From: Nocardioides sp.
GTDB taxonomy: Bacteria; Actinomycetota; Actinomycetes; Propionibacteriales; Nocardioidaceae
Reading direction: 5' to 3'
Assembly: GCF_004803405.1 (NCBI RefSeq)
Contig: NZ_SSXI01000229.1
Span: forward strand, 1 to 64,000
DNA length: 64,000 nucleotides
The notes below the pieces were generated by a model. The model was not told the DNA's origin. It saw only the letters and a list, made by a program, of their open reading frames with translations, and ran no database searches. Within the stretch, counting starts at the first letter, position 1, and the number at the start of each line of letters is the position of its first letter. This document shows, piece after piece, positions 8,035-16,294 of the stretch. A program made the translations under genes and the position numbers.

Positions 8035-9945
8035 ATGGGCCGACAGCGTCGTCGTACGTCAGTGCTGGTGGCCGCGGCGATGGTGCTGCTCGGCCAGATG
8101 TGGGCAGCCGGGTCGGTGAGCTCACACCCCGGCCAACACGGTCCGACCGACGGACACCTGATCGGCGATGGGGCGTTCGGCACCATCGACCTGCTGTCGG
8201 TCGAACGCCTCACGAGCACGCCTGAGCTGGTCGCGGACGTCGCCGTCAGTCCGGACGGCCAGTGGGCGTTCCTCGCGAACTGGGGCGAGCCGGACTGTGC
8301 CGGGCCCGAAGTGGGTGGCCAGACGTCGCCGGACGCCGGCGCGTGGGTCGTCGACATCAGTGACCTCAGCGACCCGCAGCAGGTCGGCTTCATTCCGTCC
8401 AGCCAGGACACCCGGCCCGGCGAGGGCATGCAGGTGGTCACCATCACGACGCCGAGGTTCAGCGGCGACGTCCTCGTCATGAACAACGAGCACTGTGGGA
8501 AGAACGGCAAGGGCGGGATCTCCCTGTACGACGTCAGCAACCCGCGCAAACCGGTCAAGCTCTCCGAGCACTTCGGCGACCGCGCCAACCTCTCGCTCGG
8601 CGACGCCAACGACACTCACAGCGCCTTCGCCTGGGACGCCGGAGCCAAGGCCTACGCGGTGATGGTCGACAACTTCGAGGCCGCGGACGTCGACATCCTC
8701 GACATCACCAACCCGAAGCGCCCGCGGCTGATCCGCGAGCTCGACCTGGACCGGGTGTTCCCCGGGATCACCCAGATCCAGCTCGGGCTGGTCCAGATCT
8801 TCCTGCACGACATCGTCGTGAAGCGGATCGACGGCCGCTGGGTGATGCTGCTCTCCTACTGGGATGGCGGCTTCGTCCAGCTCGACGTGGACGATCCGGC
8901 CAACCCCACGCTGATCGGCGACACCGACTACACCAACCCCGACCCCGAGCTGCTGGAGTCGACCGGCGACGCACGCCGGCCGGAGGGCAACGGACACCAG
9001 GCGGAGTTCACTGCGGACAACCAGCACTTCATCGGCACCGACGAGGACTTCGCCCCGTACGGTGCCACCAACTTCTCGATCGCCAGCGGCGCGTTCGCCG
9101 GCACCTACCCCTCGGCACCCGTCCCCGGTTCCGCGCCGATCGTGATCCTCCCGGACGAGAGGCTCAACGGGCCGGTCGTCTACGGCGGCTACGGCTGCCC
9201 GGACTCGGCTCCGGTCCCGTCGCCCAGCTCCATCCCGGGCTACGAGGCCTCGCTCGCGACGGGCGAGGAGAGCATCGTGGTCCTGCAGCGCGGGCCGACC
9301 GGCGACCCGAGCGCGCCCGAGCCGGCGTGCTTCCCGGGCGAGAAGGCGCATGAGGCAGTGCTCGCCGGCTGGGACGCAGTGGTCTTCGTCCAACGGCACG
9401 GCGGCACCGAGAACCCGCCCTTCTGCGGTTCCGGCGCGTTCGTCGACGAGGTGGTCGGCGTGTGCACCAACCACGAGGCGTACCACAAGATGTTCGACAC
9501 GCCGCCGTTCACGCCGCCCTGGAGCTACCCGGACGGACCGGCGATCGGGACCATCGGTGAGCGAATCGAGGCGACGGCCGCCTTCGACGGCTGGGGCTAC
9601 GTCCACTTGTTCACCAACGACGTCACGAGCGGCAAGTTCGCTGCGCTCGACACCTACGCGATCCACGAGGCGCACGACCCGGCCTACGCGACCGGCTTCG
9701 GCGACCTGACCGTGCACGAGGTCGCCACCCATCCGCAGGACCCGGCCAGGGCATACCTCTCCTACTACGCCGGCGGACTCCGGGCACTCCGGATCCAGGG
9801 TGGCGACCTCGTCGAGGTCGGCGGCTACCTCGACCCCAACGGCAACAACTTCTGGGGAGTCGAGGTGTTCGTGCGCGACGGCCGGACGATCATCCTGGGC
9901 AGCGACCGCGACAGCGGCCTGTGGATCTTCGAGGATGTCGGCTAG
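8035..9945 (+). CDS. Secreted LVIVD-repeat protein with protease-associated (PA)-like insertion
   Basis: A 636-residue exported protein. The start is ATG with GAGAGGAG ahead; the signal peptide begins MGRQRRRTSVLVAAAMVLLG and ends near residue 30. Blades include AWVVDISDLSDPQQVGF, ISLYDVSNPRKPVKLSE, VDILDITNPKRPRLIRE and VQLDVDDPANPTLIGD. Between about residues 365 and 475 the propeller is interrupted by a segment (GPVVYGGYGCPD, EESIVVLQRG, CFPGEKAHEAVLAGWDAVVFVQRHGG) that looks like a PA domain, a fold that often gates or binds protein substrates. Propeller sequence resumes with LDTYAIHEAHDPAYATGFGDLTVHEV and ends GLWIFEDVG. It lacks the HLNPQ ending of its neighbours. Function unknown. Confidence 0.82.
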   Translation: MGRQRRRTSVLVAAAMVLLGQMWAAGSVSSHPGQHGPTDGHLIGDGAFGTIDLLSVERLTSTPELVADVAVSPDGQWAFLANWGEPDCAGPEVGGQTSPDAGAWVVDISDLSDPQQVGFIPSSQDTRPGEGMQVVTITTPRFSGDVLVMNNEHCGKNGKGGISLYDVSNPRKPVKLSEHFGDRANLSLGDANDTHSAFAWDAGAKAYAVMVDNFEAADVDILDITNPKRPRLIRELDLDRVFPGITQIQLGLVQIFLHDIVVKRIDGRWVMLLSYWDGGFVQLDVDDPANPTLIGDTDYTNPDPELLESTGDARRPEGNGHQAEFTADNQHFIGTDEDFAPYGATNFSIASGAFAGTYPSAPVPGSAPIVILPDERLNGPVVYGGYGCPDSAPVPSPSSIPGYEASLATGEESIVVLQRGPTGDPSAPEPACFPGEKAHEAVLAGWDAVVFVQRHGGTENPPFCGSGAFVDEVVGVCTNHEAYHKMFDTPPFTPPWSYPDGPAIGTIGERIEATAAFDGWGYVHLFTNDVTSGKFAALDTYAIHEAHDPAYATGFGDLTVHEVATHPQDPARAYLSYYAGGLRALRIQGGDLVEVGGYLDPNGNNFWGVEVFVRDGRTIILGSDRDSGLWIFEDVG

Positions 9946-9978
9946 GGGTGAGGCGAACGAGGGGAACTCAGCGAGTGA

Positions 9979-10016
9979 GAACGCCCTGATCTGCAGAAAC
10001 GCAGATCAGGGTGTTC
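9979..10016. terminator. Strong bidirectional hairpin terminator
   Basis: A 16-bp stem (9979-9994 with 10001-10016, one G-U pair) around the loop AGAAAC, followed by TCT. It separates the plus-strand LVIVD gene (stop 9945) from the converging EAL gene (stop 10091). Confidence 0.85.
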
Positions 10017-10090
10017 TCTGTTCGCGGCTTCACCCGACGCGTCGACGACTGGAGTGATCCGCGTCGGACGCACAGGTCGCTGCGCGATCG

Positions 10091-11305
10091 CTAGTCCGGG
10101 ATCGTGGGCCGGCCGAGGTGGTACCCCTGTGCGTACAGGACGCCGAGGTCACGCAAGGCAGCCAGCTCGCGCCCGGTCTCGACACCCTCCGCGACGAGCA
10201 TGGTCCCGGTTCTCTGGGTGAACCGGACCATCGCCTCGCACATGGCCTGTCGTCCGGGATGGTCGCCGATGCCCTCGACGAGGGCTCGATCGAGCTTGAG
10301 GACCTCGGGCCCCAGTCGCAGGATGTGATCCAGTCCGGCGTACCCGGAGCCCGCGTCGTCCACCGCCACCCGCACCCCTGCCCGACGCAGGGGACCGAGA
10401 AGATCGTCGAGTCCCTCGTAGTCGTCGACCTGGTCGTGCTCGGTGAGCTCGAGGACCACTTGCGCGGAGTACTCGCTGGCGGTGAACATGGCCGCGATAT
10501 CGGGGTCCTCGAACAGCGCATGCGCAGAGACGTTCACCGACATCACCGTCTGTTCGGGCAGATCCGGCAGGTGCGCGAAGGAAGCCCGCAGGGCGGACGC
10601 CTCCAGCGCTGGCCCCAGCCCGAGGGACTCGGCCTCCCTGAACCACCGGTCCGGCGTCCAGTCGCGGTGGGCGGGGAACCGGGACAAGGCCTCGTACCCG
10701 TAGGTGTGCCCGGTGACCAGGTTGACGATGGGCTGCAGTGCGATCCGTGGGCCACCCCGCACGATCACCCTGTCGATGCGTGCTCGTGCCCGTCGGCTGG
10801 CCTGCTCGTGCGCGATCAGGAACTGCATGTGGCTCCCGATCAGGTCGCCGAACATGCGCAGCACCTCGAGGTCACGCTCGCGCAGCCCGGCGTCAGCCTT
10901 GGTGCTGAAGCAGCACAACGTCCCGAACGGCTCCCCGTTCTCATCGCGCATCGGAACCGACATGTGCGATCCCACCGGGAGCAGCGAGGTCGCCGCGATC
11001 TCCTGCAGGGCCGGGACCTCAGCGGTGTCCGGGATCAGCTCCGGGATCCGGCCGTCGGTCACTCTCGCGCAGTAGGTCTCTTCGAGTGGGTCGCTCTGTC
11101 CCGGCGAGATCGGGTAGAAGGTCGAGTCCGCGTCGACGTACTCGAAGACGCGCCGGCCACCGGCGAACCGACCCACGAACGCGACCTGCATCCCCAGGTG
11201 GGAGCGCAGCGAGGTCAGGCTCTCGCGGATGATCTCGCGCGATGCGTCGGGCCGACGCTGCGGGCCAAGCCCGGCACCTTGGGTGGTCGGCACTCTCAGG
11301 GACAC
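10091..11305 (-). CDS. GAF-EAL domain cyclic-di-GMP phosphodiesterase
   Basis: A 404-residue cytoplasmic signalling protein. Residues 25-165 form a GAF-like sensor (SHMSVPMRDENGEPFGTLCCFS is typical) and 180-400 an EAL domain. Residues needed to hydrolyse c-di-GMP to pGpG appear present: E205-A-L, N258, E286 in ELTE, the D316-D317 pair in VAVDDAGSGYAGL, K338 in LKLD, E373 in AEGVET and Q393 in AQGYHLGRP. DDAGSG replaces the common DDFGTG, a tolerated variation. There is no GGDEF partner in the protein or nearby, so it is a stand-alone degrader whose activity is probably set by a small ligand or redox signal at the GAF domain. Confidence 0.92.
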   Translation of the reverse strand: MSLRVPTTQGAGLGPQRRPDASREIIRESLTSLRSHLGMQVAFVGRFAGGRRVFEYVDADSTFYPISPGQSDPLEETYCARVTDGRIPELIPDTAEVPALQEIAATSLLPVGSHMSVPMRDENGEPFGTLCCFSTKADAGLRERDLEVLRMFGDLIGSHMQFLIAHEQASRRARARIDRVIVRGGPRIALQPIVNLVTGHTYGYEALSRFPAHRDWTPDRWFREAESLGLGPALEASALRASFAHLPDLPEQTVMSVNVSAHALFEDPDIAAMFTASEYSAQVVLELTEHDQVDDYEGLDDLLGPLRRAGVRVAVDDAGSGYAGLDHILRLGPEVLKLDRALVEGIGDHPGRQAMCEAMVRFTQRTGTMLVAEGVETGRELAALRDLGVLYAQGYHLGRPTIPD

Positions 11306-11579
11306 CGCATCGCCTTACGTAGGAGGGCAGGCCGCAGGTTTTGCCCCTTCTTGACTCACCGCGTGGTCACCATCTTGCCTGCAACCTACCGACCCGCGAC
11401 GCAGCTTTGAACGAAACCAGACCACACAGGGGCGAAAGCCACGGCTTGTGTAACGGCGCTCGTTGACCCGGCACGGCCTCGAGGGAGAACCTGTCCCTCG
11501 TACGTATGCCCGCGCCGGCGGGTCGAGCTGCTTGACCAGGTGCCGGGCGCGGGGGACCGCTCCTCTAGCCGCCGGCTGG

Positions 11580-11773
11580 TCAGCCGAGGTCCGCAGCGAC
11601 CCGGAACCCGATGTTGCCCGTCGCGTCGTCCGGCGCGCTGTGGTCCCTGGCGGCCACGCGATAGCGGTTGCAGTAGGAGTCGTGACATAGGTAGGACCCA
11701 CCTCGGCGGACCCTTTGGCCGTGATTCACGGCGCCGTCGACGGACCACGGATCGGCGGTCCATCCTGCTCCTC
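11580..11773 (-). pseudogene. Remnant of formylglycine-generating enzyme (FGE, C-terminal fragment)
   Basis: Reading the minus strand from an in-frame stop near 11774 to the TGA at 11580-11582 gives about 63 codons. They include RGGSYLCHDSYCNRYR followed by VAARDHSAPDDATGNIGF and R. This is the signature C-terminal block of formylglycine-generating enzymes (SUMF1 type), which oxidise the sulfatase active-site cysteine. Both copper-binding active-site cysteines are kept. Everything N-terminal is missing: no VWEW or earlier FGE motif is seen in 11774-11988, and there is no start codon with a ribosome site. No sulfatase gene is in the window. I call it a decayed gene end; the family match is strong because the motif is so characteristic. 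Confidence 0.85.
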
Positions 11774-11779
11774 AGGCGC

Positions 11780-11795
11780 AGTGAACTAGATCACG
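11780..11795. promoter_or_regulatory. Crp/GlxR-type operator
   Basis: AGTGAACTAGATCACG fits the actinobacterial Crp/GlxR consensus TGTGANNTANNTCACA at the GTGA and TCAC halves and the central TA. It lies about 190 bases upstream of the secreted GH3 glycosidase at 11989, the kind of carbon-use gene such cAMP regulators control. Position relative to a promoter is not known. Confidence 0.55.
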
Positions 11796-11988
11796 TTCTA
11801 CAACGCCGCGAAGTGCCACCGGTAACGCGTTCGGGACGTGCGCCGCAGCGGAATCGCCCGGTCCCGGCCTCCTCGAAGGGCTGCGACGACGCGCGTCTCG
11901 ACCGCCCGGCCGCGCGGTATCGTGCGACCAGCTGTGCTCCCGATACCCGTGGGGCCTGTCCTCGAACCGGCCCCGGCGAGGACCTTCC

Positions 11989-14280
11989 ATGTCCATCTCC
12001 TCATCCGCGCTCGCGCCCTCGAGACGCGCGCTGGCAGCCTTCCTGCTCCTGATCTGCGGTGCCCTGAGTGCGGTCGGATTGGCGAATCCGACTGCCGAGG
12101 CCGCGCCGGCCTGCCCGTGGCTGGACCCGGACGAGTCGGCCGAGACTCGCGCGGGGCAGCTGGTCGCCGCGATGACGCTCGACGACAAGATCCAGATGGT
12201 CACCGGCCTCGGCTACTTCAACCCCAGCAGTCCGAACCGGCACGCCTCCGGGGTCATCCGCGGCAACCCGAGGCTGTGCATCCCGGACCTGGTGCTGAAC
12301 GACAGCACCGCGGGGATCGGATTCCAGCAGCAGCACACGACTGCGTTCCCGCAGGGCATCACCCAGGCGTCCACGTGGGACCGCGACCTGATCGGGCGGT
12401 TCGGCGAGGTGCTGGCCGACGAGGCCATGCGCAAGGGCGTCAACGTGGTCCTCGGTCCGGGGATCAACATGGCCCGCAACCCGCTCTACGGGCGGGGCTT
12501 TGAGTACGCCGGCGAGGACCCGTACCTCGCCGGACGCCTCTCGGCCGAGGTGATCGAGGGGATCCAGAGGAGGCCGGTCCTGGCCACCGCCAAGCACTTC
12601 CTGCTCAACGAGCAGGAGATCGACCGCACGACCAACTCCTCCGAGGCCGACGAGCGGACGATCCGGGAGATCTACCTGCCGCCTTTCGAGGACGCGGTGA
12701 ACTCGGGCGTCGGCGCGGTCATGTGCGGCTACAACCGGGTCGCCTCCCTGCACTCGTGCAAGAACCCGGCACTGCTCCAGGGCTACCTCAAGGGAGACCT
12801 CGGGTTCGACGGCTTCGTCATGAGCGACTGGGGTGCCGCGCACACGACGGTGCCCGAGGCCCTGGCCGGCATGGACATGGAGATGCCGGGTGACGGCATC
12901 CTCGGCGTCTCCGAGATGTCGCCCGCGAAGTGGGGCGAGCGGCTCAAGGCCGCCGTCGAGTCGGGCGAGGTGCCTGTCTCCCGCCTGGACGACATGGTTC
13001 GCCGGATCCTGCGCCCGATGTTCCGTGGCGGCCTGTTCGAGCATCCGCCGCTGCCCGGGTCCGAGGCAGGTCAGGCGCGGTCGACCACACCGGAGAGCAT
13101 CGCCACCGCGACGAAGATCGCCCAGGACGGCTCGGTCCTGCTGAAGAACCAGCGGGATCTGCTCCCGCTCAGGGGCGCCGGCAAGCGGATCGCACTCATC
13201 GGGACGCCCGCGGCACCGCTCGGTGCACAGCTCGCCTCCCAGGGGTACGGGAGTCACCACGTCCCTGTGTTCGGGCTCGACCCCGACGTCGTCCCGCCGC
13301 TGTCCGCCATCAGGGCCCGCGCCGCGCGCGACGGGAGCACGGTCTCCTACAACGACGGAACGGTCCCGCTTCTCGCCGCTGCCACCGCGAGGACAGCGGA
13401 CGTCGCCGTCGTCTTCGTGAGCGACGCCAACACCGAGATGAACGACCGGCCGGACCTCCGTCCCCGCCAGGCGGTCTGCAACCCCATCCTCGCGTTCACC
13501 CAGACCCCGAACTTCCCCGTCTGCATCCCGCTCCCGACCAACCAGGACGCGCTGGTGGCGGCGGTCGCGGATGCGAACCCCAACACGGTCGTGGTGCTGC
13601 AGAACGGCGGCCCGCTGGAGATGCCGTGGCTGGACGCGGTGCCATCGGTGGTCGAGAACTGGTACCCGGGCGAGGTCGACGGCGACGCGCTTGCCGGACT
13701 GCTGTTCGGCGACGTCAACTTCTCCGGTCGGCTCCCGGTGACCTTCCCGCAACGGCTCGTCGACGGGCCGATCCGCAGCGTGGAGCAGTACCCCGGCGTC
13801 AAGGACGCCGACGGGGTCCCGCACTCGACGTACAGCGAGGGACTGCTGATCGGCTACCGCTGGTACGACGACCAAGGCATCGAACCGCTGTTCCCGTTCG
13901 GCCACGGGCTCTCGTACACGACCTTCGCGTACTCCGGTCTCGAGATCCGACGGCGCGCGACCGGCGCCACAGTCCGCGCGCAGGTCACCAACACCGGGAG
14001 CCGCACCGGCGCGGAGGTCGCGCAGCTCTACCTGGCCTTCCCCGAAGAGGCGGGGGAGCCACCGCTCCAGCTCAAGGGGTTCGAGAAGGTGGAGTTGGAT
14101 CCGGGAGAGACCCGCACCGTCACCTTCGAGCTGGACCGGCGGGCGTTCTCGATCTGGGACACCGCCGCGGACGACTGGCGCGTGGTGCCGGGATGCTACG
14201 GCGTGAGGGTCGGCGGCTCCTCACGCGACCTCCCGCTGTCCGGATCGGTCGACCGAGGGCGCGGGCGCGGCCGCTGCTGA
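11989..14280 (+). CDS. Secreted glycoside hydrolase family 3 beta-glucosidase-like enzyme
   Basis: A 763-residue exported enzyme; the signal peptide ends near TAEAAPA (residue 39). The N-terminal TIM-barrel domain has KHFLLNEQE and the GFVMSDWGA motif with the catalytic nucleophile at D280. The alpha/beta sandwich domain (residues about 375-600) contains DGSVLLKN and the PLEMPWLDAVPSVVENWYPGE stretch. FPFGHGLSYTTF leads into a fibronectin-III-like domain (EVAQLYLAFP, LKGFEKVELDPGETRTV) at the end. This order is that of three-domain GH3 beta-glucosidases or xylosidases that release sugars from glycosides outside the cell. The exact sugar is not predictable. The gene stands alone behind a Crp/GlxR-like site and the FGE remnant. 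Confidence 0.93.
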   Translation: MSISSSALAPSRRALAAFLLLICGALSAVGLANPTAEAAPACPWLDPDESAETRAGQLVAAMTLDDKIQMVTGLGYFNPSSPNRHASGVIRGNPRLCIPDLVLNDSTAGIGFQQQHTTAFPQGITQASTWDRDLIGRFGEVLADEAMRKGVNVVLGPGINMARNPLYGRGFEYAGEDPYLAGRLSAEVIEGIQRRPVLATAKHFLLNEQEIDRTTNSSEADERTIREIYLPPFEDAVNSGVGAVMCGYNRVASLHSCKNPALLQGYLKGDLGFDGFVMSDWGAAHTTVPEALAGMDMEMPGDGILGVSEMSPAKWGERLKAAVESGEVPVSRLDDMVRRILRPMFRGGLFEHPPLPGSEAGQARSTTPESIATATKIAQDGSVLLKNQRDLLPLRGAGKRIALIGTPAAPLGAQLASQGYGSHHVPVFGLDPDVVPPLSAIRARAARDGSTVSYNDGTVPLLAAATARTADVAVVFVSDANTEMNDRPDLRPRQAVCNPILAFTQTPNFPVCIPLPTNQDALVAAVADANPNTVVVLQNGGPLEMPWLDAVPSVVENWYPGEVDGDALAGLLFGDVNFSGRLPVTFPQRLVDGPIRSVEQYPGVKDADGVPHSTYSEGLLIGYRWYDDQGIEPLFPFGHGLSYTTFAYSGLEIRRRATGATVRAQVTNTGSRTGAEVAQLYLAFPEEAGEPPLQLKGFEKVELDPGETRTVTFELDRRAFSIWDTAADDWRVVPGCYGVRVGGSSRDLPLSGSVDRGRGRGRC

Positions 14281-14335
14281 GCATCGAGCGAGCGCCTGAA
14301 CCCCGAGGGCCGGCCACCCGGGCTCGGACAGACGG

Positions 14336-15088
14336 TCATTCGAGCCGCTGGAGCAGGCGCCGATGAAGCGCCTGGGACCTGACGCTGGGGGAGGTGCCCA
14401 GCTCATCGCGCAGCACCGTCCGGAGTCGCTCGTAGACGAGGAGCGCCTCCGCGGTGTTCCCCTGGTTCGCGAGAGCCTCCATGAGCAGCCGGTAGCCGCT
14501 CTCCCGGTAGGGCGCCAGCTCCAGGAGCCGACGGCCGTCGCGCTCCGCGGCCGCGATCTCTGACCCTCCGATGCCGAGGCTGGCGATGCCATCGCACTCC
14601 AGAGCGCGGATCTGGACGTCCTCCAGCCAGCGCCTCCGCTCGACCGCCCAGGGCGGATCCGCTCCCGGCAGGAAGCCGCGCTGGGAGACGGTGAACGCCG
14701 TGGATGCCGCGGGAAGCGCCCGGGACCAGTCGCGAGCCGCGACGGCCGCCTCAGCCTCGTGGATCTTCCGCGCGGCCACCTCGATATCCACCCAGGCGTC
14801 CTGCGGCAGCACCAGCCGCAGGTTGCTGCGCCCCTCGACGGCGTCGGCGCCCAGGACGCCTCGTAGTCGCGAGACGAGGACCCGCAGGTTCGCCTGCGCC
14901 GCCGCCGGCGCCTCGTCCGGCCAGAGCGCGGTCACTACGTCGCCGCGAGGCAGCGCACGGACCCGGTTGAGCACGAGGTAGACGAACAGGACACGGCCCT
15001 GCCCGCGGAGCAGCCCTGCGTCGAGCGTCCGTCCGCACAGCTCGATGAAGACCTGGCCGCAGACCTGGATCCTCGTCCGGGCCAACAT
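14336..15088 (-). CDS. SARP-type (BTAD domain) transcriptional regulator
   Basis: A 250-residue protein if started at ATG 15088. An upstream in-frame start would add a hydrophobic stretch untypical of the family. Residues 1-90 form an OmpR-like winged helix (DVVTALWPDEAPAAAQANLRVLVSRLR), and 100-245 a bacterial transcriptional activation domain of helical repeats (WSRALPAASTAFTV, RRLLELAPYRESGYRLLMEALANQGNTAEALLVYERLRTVLRDELGTSPS). This matches stand-alone SARP regulators of the AfsR/DnrI group, which bind direct repeats to activate secondary metabolism. No biosynthetic cluster is adjacent. It converges with the GH3 gene and is divergent from the small genes at 15157. Confidence 0.9.
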   Translation of the reverse strand: MLARTRIQVCGQVFIELCGRTLDAGLLRGQGRVLFVYLVLNRVRALPRGDVVTALWPDEAPAAAQANLRVLVSRLRGVLGADAVEGRSNLRLVLPQDAWVDIEVAARKIHEAEAAVAARDWSRALPAASTAFTVSQRGFLPGADPPWAVERRRWLEDVQIRALECDGIASLGIGGSEIAAAERDGRRLLELAPYRESGYRLLMEALANQGNTAEALLVYERLRTVLRDELGTSPSVRSQALHRRLLQRLE

Positions 15089-15156
15089 CTTTGCAACGTA
15101 GCGACAACGCCGGACGGCCACAATCAGAACCACGGCGACAACGACGAGGAGGAGCC

Positions 15157-15315
15157 ATGGCAAAGGTCATCAGGTGCGAGTGCGGCTACGTGGCACGAGG
15201 CGCCACCGAAGCAGAGCTCCTGGCGCAGGCCGAGGGCCACATCCGCGACACCCACCCTGACCTGGTCGGCCGGGTGAGCCGGCAGGATCTGCTGGACATG
15301 GCCGAGGAGGTGTGA
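15157..15315 (+). CDS. DUF1059-type small protein
   Basis: A 52-residue protein that begins MAKVIRCECGYVARGATEAELL and continues QAEGHIRDTHPDL. The pattern C-x-C-G-Y followed by a HIRxxHP segment is that of the DUF1059 family, small cytoplasmic proteins of unknown role that may bind metal through the cysteines and histidines. ATG 15157 is set by GAGGAGGAG directly upstream. It is 1 base ahead of the next gene, so the two are cotranscribed. Confidence 0.85.
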   Translation: MAKVIRCECGYVARGATEAELLAQAEGHIRDTHPDLVGRVSRQDLLDMAEEV

Positions 15316-15316
15316 G

Positions 15317-15757
15317 GTGACCGCCGTGCACGAGCGCTCGATCCTGCTTCGGGCCTACGACGACGAGCAGGCGGAGGTGGAACGTGCCCTGGAGCGGATC
15401 CTCTCGGCGGCGCGCAGGAAGGCGGTCGACGAGCTGGAGTCGTTGCACGCGTTCGGGCCGAAGTTCACCAAGTACGACGACTTCGAACCGCTCGGGCGGC
15501 AGGACGCCGACACCACGAAGCGACTCGAGCGGGAGGCCATCACCGGAGTGAAGGCGTTCGTGCCCGACGTCGAGGACGTGAAGATCGATGTCTTCGGGCC
15601 GGTGGCCGTGGCGACCTTCGTCATGAACTACGACGTGGTCACCGAGGAGGACGAGCGGCTCTCGTTCCGGGCTCGCTCAACGATGGTCTTCGCCAGGGAC
15701 GAAGGCCGGTGGTTGATCGTGCACGAGCACTTCTCGCCCTTCACGTCGAACGGCTGA
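15317..15757 (+). CDS. SnoaL-like / NTF2-fold protein
   Basis: A 146-residue protein (GTG start) with the shape of SnoaL-like or DUF4440 proteins: an N-terminal helical part (EVERALERILSAARRKAVDELESL), then beta strands VKIDVFGPVAVATFVMNYDVV, SFRARSTMVFARDEGRWLIVHEHFSPF. The closing RSTMVFxRxxGRWxIVHEHxS is typical of the fold. Such proteins are often isomerases, hydrolases or stress-response proteins, but active residues vary and none can be assigned here. It forms a two-gene unit with the DUF1059 protein. Confidence 0.8.
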   Translation: MTAVHERSILLRAYDDEQAEVERALERILSAARRKAVDELESLHAFGPKFTKYDDFEPLGRQDADTTKRLEREAITGVKAFVPDVEDVKIDVFGPVAVATFVMNYDVVTEEDERLSFRARSTMVFARDEGRWLIVHEHFSPFTSNG

Positions 15758-15788
15758 CTCGCGGCCGCGATCAGCCTCGGAGCCGCGC

Positions 15789-15893
15789 TCATAGCCTCGC
15801 CGCATGCTCCCGGTCGTCCAGGGCCTCGAACGCCTGCCACCACCACGCCGCGATCTCCGCTGCCTGCATGGGGCTGAGGATCTCGTGGTCCAT
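15789..15893 (-). CDS. Tiny protein of unknown function (34 aa), fourth gene of a micro-operon
   Basis: ATG at 15893 follows the TAA of the previous gene after 4 bases, so it is probably read by translational coupling. The product starts MDHEILSPMQAAEIAAWWW and ends in an acidic helix with DDREHAARL. It is one amphipathic helix with a striking run of three tryptophans at 17-19 and no transmembrane segment. The size and the lack of a separate ribosome site make this the least certain member, but spacing and GC-rich third positions support a real gene. No family recognised. Confidence 0.5.
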   Translation of the reverse strand: MDHEILSPMQAAEIAAWWWQAFEALDDREHAARL

Positions 15894-15897
15894 CGGA

Positions 15898-16038
15898 TTA
15901 GTGCTCGTGGATGACGTAGACGACGACGTACCCGGCCGGGCAGGGCCGGCTGCCGGTGACGACGCCGCCCTCCTGACGGATCGCCCGGAGCAGCCGCTGG
16001 TAGTCGCCGGTGGCCGCGAAGACGGTGTGCCAGGTCAT
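15898..16038 (-). CDS. Small protein of unknown function (46 aa), third gene of the micro-operon
   Basis: A 46-residue product: MTWHTVFAATGDYQRLLRAI, then QEGGVVTGSRPCPAGYVVVYVIHEH. ATG 16038 overlaps the upstream stop by 4 bases (ATGA), a strong sign of a real coupled gene. The predicted fold is helix followed by strands, ending with a valine-rich strand and His-Glu-His. It holds one cysteine and is soluble. I do not recognise the family. Similar tiny proteins are common in actinobacterial mobile elements, but I have no direct match. Confidence 0.65.
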   Translation of the reverse strand: MTWHTVFAATGDYQRLLRAIRQEGGVVTGSRPCPAGYVVVYVIHEH

Positions 16039-16286
16039 GTCGCGCCGCCGATGAGCTGGACCAGCCGGCCGTTGGCGACCTTGCCTCGCAGCGGGTGGCC
16101 GTTCCGGGTCGGGGTGACGCTGAACCAGCCGTCCCAGTAGGCCGAGTCGGGGCCTCGGCGGTTCCCGAACTCGAGACGGACGTAGCCCACCTGCCGCTCG
16201 GCGTCGAGGACGCACGCGCCGTCGCTCAGCGGGGCGCCGAAGACGTCACGCAGGTACTTCTCGTTCTGGGGAAGCACGAGAGACAT
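16035..16286 (-). CDS. Small protein of unknown function (83 aa), second gene of the micro-operon
   Basis: An 83-residue soluble protein. ATG 16286 is placed by GAGG seven bases upstream; longer in-frame starts run through arginine-rich, non-protein-like sequence. The product has MSLVLPQNEKYLRDVFG, a DAERQVGYVRLEFGNRRGPDS stretch, and WDGWFSVTPTRNGHPLRGKVANGRLVQLI. The beta-strand pattern with WxGWF and RNGxPLRG suggests a small barrel, perhaps nucleic-acid or protein binding. It starts 8 bases after the first gene's stop and overlaps the third by 4 bases. No family assigned. Confidence 0.7.
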   Translation of the reverse strand: MSLVLPQNEKYLRDVFGAPLSDGACVLDAERQVGYVRLEFGNRRGPDSAYWDGWFSVTPTRNGHPLRGKVANGRLVQLIGGAT

Positions 16287-16294
16287 GGCGTACC

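Noticed and set aside
14336-15163. Longer SARP start with an N-terminal hydrophobic segment (start at 15163)
   Set aside because: The extra 25 residues would make a membrane anchor not typical of SARPs and overlap the start of the divergent DUF1059 gene. ATG 15088 fits the family.
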